A stretch of DNA of 14,945 bases, taken from the NCBI GenBank assembly GCA_946479185.1, contig CAMLFF010000044.1:1-14945 (forward strand). The letters are read 5' to 3'. Position 1 is the stretch's first letter. Each line of letters opens with the position of its first letter. The notes below the pieces were generated by a model that saw nothing but the letters and a program-made list of their open reading frames with translations, was not told the DNA's origin and did no database searches. This DNA is from an uncultured Sphingobium sp. Lineage in GTDB: Bacteria; Pseudomonadota; Alphaproteobacteria; Sphingomonadales; Sphingomonadaceae. Shown piece by piece: positions 7,230 through 14,005 of the stretch. The position numbers were made by a program, and so were the translations under genes.

Positions 7230-7256
7230 CAGATGCCAGCCTGCGCTGGCATGACG
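7230..7256 (-). repeat. REP-like hairpin repeat, copy B (inverted)
   Basis: Read on the minus strand this is GTC, ATGCCAGC-GCAG-GCTGGCAT, CTG (stems 7233-7240 and 7245-7252). It has the same stem length, loop length, core CCAGC/GCTGG and flanking triplets as copy A. Stem pairs 2 and 3 differ from copy A, but both sides changed together, so pairing is kept. Confidence 0.65.
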
Positions 7257-7277
7257 ACTAATTTGGACTTCGCCAGC

Positions 7278-7310
7278 AAGAGGCGCATAACATCACGTCA
7301 TCCGCCTCTT
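7278..7310 (-). terminator. Possible terminator hairpin after the SDR gene
   Basis: AAGAGGCG (7278-7285) and CGCCTCTT (7303-7310) form a perfect 8-bp stem with a 17-nt loop, beginning 11 nt past the SDR stop codon. ATCCG/CGGAT (7300-7316) is an alternative overlapping stem. No T-run follows on the minus strand, so termination strength is uncertain. Confidence 0.35.
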
Positions 7311-7321
7311 CCGGATCGCCG

Positions 7322-8125
7322 TTAAAGCTCGCTGTCGAAATAAGTCATGCCGGAGTTCGCGACCAGCGAACCGCCATCGACAACATAGACCGCGCCGTTG
7401 ACGAATGCGGCCGCAGGCGAGAGCAGGAAGGCGATGACCTCTGCGGCTTCCATGGCGGTTCCGGCCCGGCGCTGCGGGACATGCTCGCTCACTTTGCGAT
7501 AGGCCGCGTCGAGATCGTCGCCGATGGGGAGCATCCGCATTTCCTCATCGCCCATTTCGGTGCGGATCCAGCCGGGCGCGACGACGTTGGCGCGCACACC
7601 AAAGCGCGCATTCTCATACGCCACGCACTTCATCAGTTGGCTGATGCCCGCCTTTGATGCGGCATAAGCGGCGATCGCTGGCCCGGTTTGCACAGCGCCG
7701 ACCGAGCTCACCGCCACCATCGCGCCCTGGCTCTTGATCAGATGCGGCAGCGCCGCTTGCGCCATCACGAAGGGCGCCGTCAAGTTGATGTCGATCTGCT
7801 GATTCCATTGGTCGATCGTCATGTCGGCAACGGTCGCGGAGATGAGGATGCCTGCGTTCAAAACCAGCCCATCGAGGCGCCCATAGCGCGCGACGGTGCT
7901 TTCGATCAGCCTGCGCGCTTCCTCATAGTTTGTGATGTCGACCGCGGCGGTCTCCACGCCCGTGCGATCCGCCACCGCAGTGAGGGAAGCCTGACGCCGA
8001 CCGCATATGATGACCTGATGCGTGGGCGCGAGGCGTTCCGCCACGGCTGCACCAATGCCGCTACCGCCGCCCGTGACGATCACCACCGGCTTGTCCGAAC
8101 GCACCTCGTTTCCAGCAATAGACAC
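7322..8125 (-). CDS. Short-chain dehydrogenase/reductase (SDR), classical type
   Basis: A 267-aa cytoplasmic NAD(P)-dependent oxidoreductase. Numbered from GTG 8125: cofactor loop TGGGSGIG (18-25), an Arg pair after strand 2 (CGRRQ, 42-45) hinting at NADP(H), and D63 in AAVDIT. NAG lies at 90-92, with catalytic S141 (VSSVG), Y154 and K158 (YAASK), then APGWIRTEM and the C-terminal VVDGGSL. The start is ambiguous. GTG 8125 has GAGGGAG 6 nt upstream; ATG 8131 and GTG 8140 are in frame but too close to that motif. It is the last gene of the co-directional catabolic locus and has its own promoter carrying the GACTATAGTC operator. A role in oxidising or reducing a hydroxyl/carbonyl of the pathway intermediate is an inference; the substrate is unknown. 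Confidence 0.9.
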   Translation of the reverse strand: MSIAGNEVRSDKPVVIVTGGGSGIGAAVAERLAPTHQVIICGRRQASLTAVADRTGVETAAVDITNYEEARRLIESTVARYGRLDGLVLNAGILISATVADMTIDQWNQQIDINLTAPFVMAQAALPHLIKSQGAMVAVSSVGAVQTGPAIAAYAASKAGISQLMKCVAYENARFGVRANVVAPGWIRTEMGDEEMRMLPIGDDLDAAYRKVSEHVPQRRAGTAMEAAEVIAFLLSPAAAFVNGAVYVVDGGSLVANSGMTYFDSEL

Positions 8126-8150
8126 GCGCATCTCCCTCACGTTAAAACCG

Positions 8151-8160
8151 GACTATAGTC
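8151..8160 (-). promoter_or_regulatory. Operator palindrome GACTATAGTC in the SDR promoter
   Basis: A perfect 10-bp palindrome, extending to 14 bp (CGGACTATAGTCCG, 8149-8162). On the minus strand it contains TATAGT, a good -10 hexamer, with TAGACG 18 nt upstream as a possible -35. It lies 25 nt before the SDR start. A near copy (GACTGTAGTC) is found before the phospho-lyase gene. A repressor bound here would block the promoter. Confidence 0.6.
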
Positions 8161-8208
8161 CGATTAAATAGAGGGCGTCTAGGGCATTGTCGCTCGCAAT
8201 CGACCTCG

Positions 8209-8865
8209 TCAGACTGAACCAGCGCCCGGCAGTGCCGCCTCCCGCTCGGCCAGCAAGCGCGGAATGTAAGCGCCAAGATAGGCGCAAGCGATCGTCTTCC
8301 CCTCGCCGATCATCTCGTCCGTCAACCGCTCCTCCTCGATGAGCGAGAGCCCGAACATGAGATCGATCGCTTCCACGGCCCGGAAGAACAGGCGGCCGCG
8401 CCCCGGAATGTCCGGCAACACGAACTGGCGGTTGATCTGCTCTTCAAACACCGCGCCGTGCGCCACGTCGGCATTGCGGCTTGATCGCTTGATGTCGGGC
8501 GGGGTGACGGGGCCGAACATGAGCTGCTGGGCCGACTGATTGTCGCGGAAATACTCCGCTGATCGATCGACGAGCGCACCAACGATCGCTTCCCAGCTTT
8601 CCAGCCTCGGCAATGGCTCGGAGAGGACGACATTAAGCTCCTCATCCTGCAAGGCCGCCAGTTCCGCGTAAAGCTGGTGGATATCGCCATAGAAATGATA
8701 GGCGGAGCTTTTGGGGATGCCCGCTGTCGCGGCGACGTCCGACAATTCGAGCTCGGAGAGGGTGCGCGTTTCCAGCATTGATCTGGCCGCCTGCAGCAGC
8801 GCCTGACGCCGCGCGCGGCCCCGGGCCTGCGTGCCGCTCCGCCGCACTCGTGTGGTCACTGTCAT
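8209..8865 (-). CDS. TetR/AcrR-type transcriptional regulator (paralogue 2)
   Basis: A 218-aa protein. TQARGRARRQALLQAARSML starts the DNA-binding domain. The helix-turn-helix is at ~38-60 (ELELSDVAATAGIP, then SSAYHFY), followed by DIHQLYAELA. The C-terminal ligand/dimer domain has QQLMFGPVTPPDIKRS, matching RQLLLGPQTAPDIKRA of the regulator at 3409-4119. The ATG at 8865 has no clear Shine-Dalgarno. It lies between the kinase and SDR genes in the same direction, and is the best candidate for binding the GACT(A/G)TAGTC operators before the SDR and phospho-lyase genes. I see no copy of that operator in its own 91-nt upstream gap, so it may not repress itself through that site. The inducer is unknown. 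Confidence 0.88.
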   Translation of the reverse strand: MTVTTRVRRSGTQARGRARRQALLQAARSMLETRTLSELELSDVAATAGIPKSSAYHFYGDIHQLYAELAALQDEELNVVLSEPLPRLESWEAIVGALVDRSAEYFRDNQSAQQLMFGPVTPPDIKRSSRNADVAHGAVFEEQINRQFVLPDIPGRGRLFFRAVEAIDLMFGLSLIEEERLTDEMIGEGKTIACAYLGAYIPRLLAEREAALPGAGSV

Positions 8866-8956
8866 ATCACGCAGCCATATCGCCCAAACCGGAAACTGAA
8901 GCCTCTACTATGGCCCCAGCCTCCATGTTCAAACGCTAAAGTTACAGGCTATCGGC

Positions 8957-9997
8957 TCAGCCTCGCTTTACTGCATCGCGACCAGCGAGATAGGCCGATG
9001 CAAGCCGACAGGTGCGCTCAACGAGCAGCGAGCCGAGCTCCTTGGCGGTCTGCGTCTCCGGGCGCGTCTGAACCCAGCCAAGATAGGTGGTTCCACGCAG
9101 GAAGAGGAACAATGGCAGCAACGCTTCCTCGGCCTCGGACAAAGCTCGGGTCGTGCGATACCCTTCGAACAGCGCATCGCGAAGTGCCGGGTAATTGGGC
9201 TCTTCGACAATGAAATAGAGCGCAGTGGCGAGCTCGAACATATGCCAGCCAAAACCGCTGTCATCAAAGTCGATCAGTTGGAGCCGGTCGCCGCTGCTGA
9301 GCAGATTTTCCGGTACGAAATCGGCATGGATCATGCCGAACCTGTCCGGGGATTTGCCGAGCGTCATGAGGTCGTCCATCGCCTGCGCCCGAGCCTGCCC
9401 GAGCAGCGCCAGTTCATCGCCGGACAGTATCTCCAGCTGCCAGAAGCGACCCCACAGCGGCTGTTCGCCCAGCAGCCCTTCTTCGCACCAGCTATGGCGC
9501 GTGAAGCCATCGGGCAGAGGCGTTGACGCCGTGTGATTGTGCAATTGCGCCGCCAGGCGCCCGGCATTGCGATAGAGCGACAAGCTCTCCGCCTCGCTGA
9601 TGGCAAGGCCATCCTCCGCCGAACCGATCGGCGACCCGGTCAGCCAGCCCAGCATGTCGACCTGCCGCTGCTCCGGCACGCCGGGCGCGCCGACATGGTG
9701 GAACAGGCTGCCGTCGGATGCTGGGATGATCGGCGGCACCTCTATGCCCGCACGGCCAAGATCGGCCATCCAGTGCAGCTCAGAACGGAGCGCCTCGTCA
9801 CTATGATAGGCATGACGATGAACGCGCAACGCGACCCGCACTCCATCGGATCGATGCGCCGAGAACACCGCATTCTCGCGATATTTGACGAGCTGCGGCG
9901 CGCCGAACTCCCCGTCCCACTTCGCCAGAGCGGCAGTCGCGAGATCGGTCAGCAACACGGCCTGATCCGCATCTGAAAGGGCATAGAAATCGGTCAT
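8957..9997 (-). CDS. APH-fold small-molecule kinase (hydroxylysine/amino-alcohol kinase-like)
   Basis: A 346-aa kinase of the phosphotransferase (APH/choline kinase/SrkA) fold. RENAVFSA with VALRVHR (~40-61) is the N-lobe with the ATP-anchoring segment. H224-A-D226-x4-N231 (HADFVPEN) is the catalytic loop, and D243 in LIDFDDSGFGW is the metal-binding DFG equivalent. GWHMFELATAL resembles hydroxylysine kinase (HYKK/AGPHD1) and SrkA relatives more than antibiotic kinases. ATG 9997 has GAAGGG 7 nt upstream, and the ribosome binding site overlaps the stop codon of the preceding PLP-enzyme gene (11-nt gap). The two are therefore almost certainly translated from one mRNA. Inference: it phosphorylates the hydroxyl of an amino alcohol or hydroxy-amino acid, making the substrate for the neighbouring phospho-lyase. 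Resistance to an aminoglycoside is less likely in this context. Confidence 0.8.
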   Translation of the reverse strand: MTDFYALSDADQAVLLTDLATAALAKWDGEFGAPQLVKYRENAVFSAHRSDGVRVALRVHRHAYHSDEALRSELHWMADLGRAGIEVPPIIPASDGSLFHHVGAPGVPEQRQVDMLGWLTGSPIGSAEDGLAISEAESLSLYRNAGRLAAQLHNHTASTPLPDGFTRHSWCEEGLLGEQPLWGRFWQLEILSGDELALLGQARAQAMDDLMTLGKSPDRFGMIHADFVPENLLSSGDRLQLIDFDDSGFGWHMFELATALYFIVEEPNYPALRDALFEGYRTTRALSEAEEALLPLFLFLRGTTYLGWVQTRPETQTAKELGSLLVERTCRLASAYLAGRDAVKRG

Positions 9998-10008
9998 GTG
10001 GTTTCCCT

Positions 10009-11292
10009 TCAAAGGCTCGCAAAGGCATCATCGAGGGTGGACAGCAGCAGATCGGCATTGTCCGTCGAGAACACCAAAGGCGGGCGCATCTTGAGGATAT
10101 TGTCGTGCCGACCGATCCGGCTCATCAAGATCCCGCGGTCGCGCATCAGGTTGATGAGGCGCTTGGTTTCAGCCGTCGCGGGCGTCCCATCTGCGTCGTC
10201 ATGCACCAGCTCAAGCCCGAAGAAGAGCCCCTGCGCCCGCACATTATCGATGATGGCGTGCTTGTCCCGCAGCCGCTCAAGCCCTTCACGCACATAGAGG
10301 CCGACCCGGCGGCTATTCTCCTGCAATCCCTCCCGCTCGATGACATCCAACACGGCCATGCCAGCCGCAGCGGAAACGGGATTGCCGCCGAAAGTATTGA
10401 AATAGTTGGCGACCAGACCGAAGCTGTCCACCCATTCGCGCCGGGTCACGACACCGGCAACAGGATGGCCATTGCCCATCGGCTTGCCGAGCGTCACAAT
10501 ATCGGGCGTGACGCCGGTCAATTGGTGACCCCACATGGCGTCACCCGTGCGCGCAAAGCCTGCCTGCACCTCATCGCAAATGAAGATGCCGCCTGCCGCC
10601 CGCACGAGCTCGACAGCCTGCTCGACATAGCCGGGCAAACGCTCCGGCAAACCCTCATTGGCGAACAGCGTGTCGATCAATATCGCCGCGACCTTGATGC
10701 CTTTGGCGTCCATGTCCGCAAGTGCCTGGCGCACATGATCGACATAGACAGTCGCCAGTTCCGCATCGCTGCGGCCCTGCCTGTCGCGCGCCGGATCCGG
10801 CACGGGGACGCCGCGCGCGAAAGCGGGAAAAGGCTCCGGTGTCGGGAAACAGGTGGCGAGCGCCGCAAGCGTTTCCGAATTGCCGTGATAGCTGAAATCG
10901 CTGACGATGATGCCCGTGCCTCCGGTCTGAAAGCGGGCAAGGCGCAGCGCGAGTTCATTGGCTTCCGTGCCCGAGCAGGTGAACATCACGGCATCAAGCG
11001 AAGGCGCGAATGTCGCCGTCAGCCTATCAGCATAATTGACGACATTCTCATGCAGATAGCGGGTGTGCAGATTGAGCTGTGCAGCCTGCCCCGCAATCGC
11101 GCCGACCACATGGGGGTGGCAGTGGCCCACACACGGGACGTTGTTATACACATCCAGATAGGCGCGCCCGTCTGCGTCATGCACCCACACGCCCTCGCCC
11201 TTCACCAGATGGACAGGCCGATCATAGAAGAGCGGCGCGTTGCGGCCGAGCACTTGATAGCGGCGCTCGAGCAGGTCTTGCGTGGCAGACAT
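10009..11292 (-). CDS. Class III PLP enzyme, probable amino-alcohol-phosphate phospho-lyase
   Basis: A 427-aa fold-type I PLP enzyme. Features: [16 protein letters not shown] (~45-60), [20 protein letters not shown] (107-112, phosphate grip), [10 protein letters not shown]240 in FICDEVQAG (pyridine-nitrogen partner), and Schiff-base K270 in [24 protein letters not shown] and [16 protein letters not shown] follow. GKPMGNGHP, the NNV-HVGHCHP-like segment and the NILK-x-x-PP-x-x-FS-x-DNA tail are typical of ethanolamine-phosphate and phosphohydroxylysine phospho-lyases (ETNPPL/PHYKPL). Ordinary class III aminotransferases lack them. The expected reaction is elimination of phosphate and ammonia from an O-phospho-amino alcohol, giving an aldehyde or ketone. 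ATG 11292 has GAGGAAAG 8 nt upstream; a TTG at 11313 is in frame. It is coupled to the downstream kinase gene, and the promoter carries the GACTGTAGTC operator. A true transaminase remains possible. Confidence 0.85.
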   Translation of the reverse strand: MSATQDLLERRYQVLGRNAPLFYDRPVHLVKGEGVWVHDADGRAYLDVYNNVPCVGHCHPHVVGAIAGQAAQLNLHTRYLHENVVNYADRLTATFAPSLDAVMFTCSGTEANELALRLARFQTGGTGIIVSDFSYHGNSETLAALATCFPTPEPFPAFARGVPVPDPARDRQGRSDAELATVYVDHVRQALADMDAKGIKVAAILIDTLFANEGLPERLPGYVEQAVELVRAAGGIFICDEVQAGFARTGDAMWGHQLTGVTPDIVTLGKPMGNGHPVAGVVTRREWVDSFGLVANYFNTFGGNPVSAAAGMAVLDVIEREGLQENSRRVGLYVREGLERLRDKHAIIDNVRAQGLFFGLELVHDDADGTPATAETKRLINLMRDRGILMSRIGRHDNILKMRPPLVFSTDNADLLLSTLDDAFASL

Positions 11293-11345
11293 CAGCGGTT
11301 CTTTCCTCAGCAACCGAAGCTTCCAAGCGCCTCAGTTTATAACTC

Positions 11346-11355
11346 GACTGTAGTC
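11346..11355 (-). promoter_or_regulatory. Operator-like palindrome GACTGTAGTC before the phospho-lyase gene
   Basis: GACT/AGTC half-sites flank a GT centre, one base from the SDR-promoter site GACTATAGTC. Minus-strand flanks also resemble each other (TAAT on the upstream side, then GTT and TAA downstream). On the minus strand TACAGT inside it aligns with the TATAGT -10 of the SDR promoter. A TTGACC (11379-11374) further upstream is 20 nt away, rather far for a -35. It sits 53 nt before the gene start. Confidence 0.55.
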
Positions 11356-11390
11356 TAATATTAGCGGTCTGAGGTCAAGAGGATTTGGAG

Positions 11391-11406
11391 CGGCCTCAGG
11401 AGGCCG
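11391..11406 (-). repeat. Inverted repeat overlapping the permease stop codon
   Basis: CGGCCTC-ag-GAGGCCG is a 7-bp inverted repeat that includes the permease TGA stop. No T-run follows, so it could be a weak terminator or an mRNA 3' stabiliser. It would partly insulate the permease from the phospho-lyase transcript. Confidence 0.35.
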
Positions 11407-12688
11407 ATGCTGGCGTCAACCGCTTCCGCACGACATACCAGCCCGCTGCAAGGACAAGAATGGCGACGGTCGGGATAATGGCGTCCGGATTGGCGACAAC
11501 GCATGCGGCGAACACCACTGCCGACAAGATCAGCGCGCCCATCGCCGTGAACACGCCGCCCGGCGCCTTGAATGGACGGCGCAGGTCTGGCCTGCTGCGA
11601 CGCAGATGGATGAAGCCCGCCAGCACCACGCAATAGGAGGCGCTGAGCAGCATCACCATCGTGACGATGACCTTGTCAGGCGAAATGAAGGATAGCGGCA
11701 CGCCGATGATGCCGACGGCGCCAATCGATACCAGAGGGGTTCCTGCCTCGTTTTGATAGGAGAGGAATGAGGGGAAAAAGCCATCACGGGCGAGCGCGAA
11801 CAGCTGCCGTGAAGCGCTGAAAATCACTGAAAACAGCGTCGCGACCAGCCCGAACAATGCTCCCGCGCCGATTACCGGAGCGAGCCAAAGCGCTGCGCCG
11901 CCCGCCGGTGCCCGCATCGCCTCAAGCAGGGGATCTGCGGCGATGCCGATCTTGCTGGCGCCGCCAGCACCGGGAGCAAGGATCAACACGCACAGCGCCG
12001 TCGCGAGCAATATGCCAATGGCGATGAACATGCCGAGCGGTATGTCCCGCTCGACATTGCGCGCTTCCTCCGCTGACGTCACGGTCTGCTCGATGGCGAT
12101 GAACATCATGATCGCAAAGGGGATGCAGGCGAATATGCCCGCAGCATCCAGGTGCCAGCCGCTTGCAGGCACGACATTGCGAAGCTCGAAATAGGGAAAC
12201 ATCACCGCACCGAAGGTCAATAGCGATACGACGGCCACCAGTCCGGCGATGAGCAGAACTGAGAGCGCTTCGCCCACCCCCTTCATGTGGATGGCGATGA
12301 TCACCGCAAAAAGGATGAGCTTGAAGACAGGCCCACCAAAGCCCGTCACGAACAGGCTATAAGCGGAGATGAACTCGGCAGCAGCGCCCGCGCCCACCGC
12401 CAGCGCGACGAAAATCGCCACGCCGACCGCATAGCCAGCCGCTGGCCCAAAGGCTTCCTCGCAATAGGCGTAGAGACCGCCGGCGTTGGGAATTGCGGTC
12501 GCCAGTTCGGCTACGCAGAGGGACAGCGCGAAGCAAAGGCTCGCCATCAGGAATGTGGCGACGATCATGTCAGGCCAGCCTGCGCGCGACAGGCCATAGT
12601 TCCAGCCTGCGAACTGGCCAGCGACAACCAGACCGACACCCAGGCCTGTGATGTGCTTCCAATCGATGGTCTTTTGCTTAAGCTCCAT
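11396..12688 (-). CDS. APC-superfamily permease, ethanolamine-permease-like
   Basis: A 430-aa inner-membrane transporter with about 12 hydrophobic segments. The N-terminus GLGVGLVVAGQFAGWNYGL followed by GWPDMIVATFLMAS is the first-helix pattern of the ethanolamine transporter (EAT) branch of amino acid/polyamine/organocation permeases. CVAELATAIPNAGGLYAYCEEAFGP and the cytoplasmic TSAEEARNVERDIPLGM are further APC hallmarks. RRSRPDLRRPFKAPGG marks the C-terminal third. ATG 12688 follows a G-run (12701-12696) that can pair with a C-run just upstream. It lies 103 nt upstream of the phospho-lyase gene in the same direction and is divergent from the AraC-type regulator, which may control it. The EAT-like type supports an amino-alcohol or small amine substrate, but APC members also carry amino acids, so this is not certain. 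Confidence 0.88.
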   Translation of the reverse strand: MELKQKTIDWKHITGLGVGLVVAGQFAGWNYGLSRAGWPDMIVATFLMASLCFALSLCVAELATAIPNAGGLYAYCEEAFGPAAGYAVGVAIFVALAVGAGAAAEFISAYSLFVTGFGGPVFKLILFAVIIAIHMKGVGEALSVLLIAGLVAVVSLLTFGAVMFPYFELRNVVPASGWHLDAAGIFACIPFAIMMFIAIEQTVTSAEEARNVERDIPLGMFIAIGILLATALCVLILAPGAGGASKIGIAADPLLEAMRAPAGGAALWLAPVIGAGALFGLVATLFSVIFSASRQLFALARDGFFPSFLSYQNEAGTPLVSIGAVGIIGVPLSFISPDKVIVTMVMLLSASYCVVLAGFIHLRRSRPDLRRPFKAPGGVFTAMGALILSAVVFAACVVANPDAIIPTVAILVLAAGWYVVRKRLTPASAS

Positions 12689-12695
12689 ATCATCG

Positions 12696-12713
12696 CCCCC
12701 CGCTGGGTGGGGG
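12696..12713 (-). promoter_or_regulatory. Hairpin covering the permease ribosome binding site
   Basis: In the minus-strand RNA, CCCCC (12713-12709) faces GGGGG (12701-12697) across a 7-nt loop. The G-run, 7 nt before the ATG, is the only Shine-Dalgarno-like element, so pairing would limit translation. Whether this regulates or is a by-product of composition is unknown. Confidence 0.3.
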
Positions 12714-12896
12714 TGTCTTCACCGCCCAATCCCCTGTGAATTTCATGAGAAATCTGTGCGCCCTATCCGCACCGTGGGATATGCAAGCTCTTACGTCGCA
12801 GCTTGAACGATCGCTCGCTCCCGAGCTATCTCATCATGCTGCGGTAAAAGCTTGAATATTCCAATACTCGCATGGTTGTGAGTGAGAGCCAGCGCA

Positions 12897-13994
12897 ATGC
12901 CTATTGCAAACTGCGCCACAAATTCGATAGTTCACGCCAAACCCGCGGATGGCGACGGGCGCATCGGCAAAAGGCTTATCGGTATAGTGGCTGGAGGATT
13001 GCGAGGCTCAGTGGTCGCATCCGTGGTGAGCGAATTTTCGCTCCGCGGTGGGGATGCCGATGCAATCATGCAGCAACATGGCCTCACGCCTGATGCGCTC
13101 GGCAACCCAGGGGTGAAAGTCCCTCTCGCGCGCTATGTATCGATGTTCGAGGCGATGGCCGAGCAGCTGGCCGATCCTTTGCTGGGCGCGCGACTGGGCC
13201 TTGCCATGCGCCCCATCGCGCTCGGACCAGCGGGCATGGTGATGGCACGGTCACGATCGATCATGACCGCGCTGGAGCGCCTGACCCGCTTCTTCACAAG
13301 CTTCCAGCCCGATACCCAATCTGCCCTTTCAGAGGGTGACGGCGAGCTGACCTGGACATATCGGCTGAGCGATCCTGCAATCTGGCCGCGCCGACAGGAT
13401 GCGGAGTTCACCATATCATCGCAGATCCAATTCATCCGCTCGGCATTTCTGCGCCATTGGCGGCCGCTGTCGGTCCAGTTCGAGCATGGGCCGCTGTCGC
13501 CTCAAACCACGCTCGCACTGGAGCGCTTGCTGGGCTGCCCGATCCGGTTCGAAGCGGCGAGCAACGGGATCATACTCACGCTTGATGATGCGCGCGCCAA
13601 TCTGCGCGAAGAAGATGCCGATTTGATGGCGACGCTGGAAGGCTATCTGGCCGACATCATGCCATCGGAAATCGCGGTCAACTGGACCAGCCGGGTTCTT
13701 GCTCTGATCGCGACCCGGCTTGGCCAGCGCTCCGTTACGCTTGAGGATATCGCGCTCGATCTTGCGACCGCGCCCCGCAGCCTGCAACGCCGCCTTGCCG
13801 AAGAAGGCACGTCGATGCGGCAATTGCTGCGTGATCATCGCAAACAGGTGGCCGAGCTGCATCTGCGCGCCGGTGTGCCGCATCTTGGCAATCTCGCCGC
13901 AGCGCTGGGCTATGCCGATGGCACGACATTCTGGCGCGCCCATCGCGGCTGGCAAGGCGTGCCGCCCAGCGCCGCGCGCTCTAAGCGGCGCTGA
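12897..13994 (+). CDS. AraC-family transcriptional regulator (OruR/QhpR-like architecture)
   Basis: A 365-aa cytoplasmic regulator. The N-terminal ~200 residues have the 'arabinose-binding domain of AraC-type regulators' layout (PF12625 type). LRGGDADAIMQQHGL, PLARYVSMFEAMAEQLADPLLGARLGL and ALGPAGMVMARSRSIMTALERL are its visible blocks. The C-terminal domain carries two helix-turn-helices at ~281-305 (TLEDIALDLATAPRSLQRRLAEEG) and ~332-360 (NLAAALGYADGTTFWRAHRGWQGVPPSAAR). This combination is seen in regulators of ornithine and amine use (OruR, QhpR), which fits the neighbours, but the ligand is unknown. ATG 12897 is chosen for a GAGAG ~8 nt upstream; GTG 12882 is in frame, and the N-terminal 40 residues are poorly defined. 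It is divergent from the permease (208-nt shared region) and converges on the FAD oxidoreductase with an 11-nt gap. Confidence 0.85.
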   Translation: MPIANCATNSIVHAKPADGDGRIGKRLIGIVAGGLRGSVVASVVSEFSLRGGDADAIMQQHGLTPDALGNPGVKVPLARYVSMFEAMAEQLADPLLGARLGLAMRPIALGPAGMVMARSRSIMTALERLTRFFTSFQPDTQSALSEGDGELTWTYRLSDPAIWPRRQDAEFTISSQIQFIRSAFLRHWRPLSVQFEHGPLSPQTTLALERLLGCPIRFEAASNGIILTLDDARANLREEDADLMATLEGYLADIMPSEIAVNWTSRVLALIATRLGQRSVTLEDIALDLATAPRSLQRRLAEEGTSMRQLLRDHRKQVAELHLRAGVPHLGNLAAALGYADGTTFWRAHRGWQGVPPSAARSKRR

Positions 13995-14005
13995 GAACCA
14001 GCGGC

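Larger units (their letters stand above)
6804..7321. other. Convergent intergenic gap with repeats, no gene seen
   Basis: Together with 6711-6803 this makes about 610 nt between the converging receptor and SDR genes. The short open frames here read through the repeats and resemble no family. It holds two REP-like hairpins (7005-7030 and 7230-7256), a small inverted repeat GTGGCC/GGCCAC (7138-7159), and a possible SDR terminator hairpin (7278-7310). Confidence 0.6.

Noticed and set aside
8957..9997. Aminoglycoside resistance as the role of the APH-fold kinase
   Set aside because: The fold is shared by many small-molecule kinases; coupling to a phospho-lyase and permease and the HYKK/SrkA-like motifs favour a metabolic substrate.
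10105..11358. Plus-strand open frame (417 codons) over the phospho-lyase gene
   Set aside because: It is antisense to a clear PLP enzyme; its His/Arg-rich translation has no recognisable domain.
12872..13093. Alternative ATG-started frame overlapping the start of the AraC gene
   Set aside because: It ends after 73 codons and lies out of frame with the clear AraC domains; the AraC frame explains the region.
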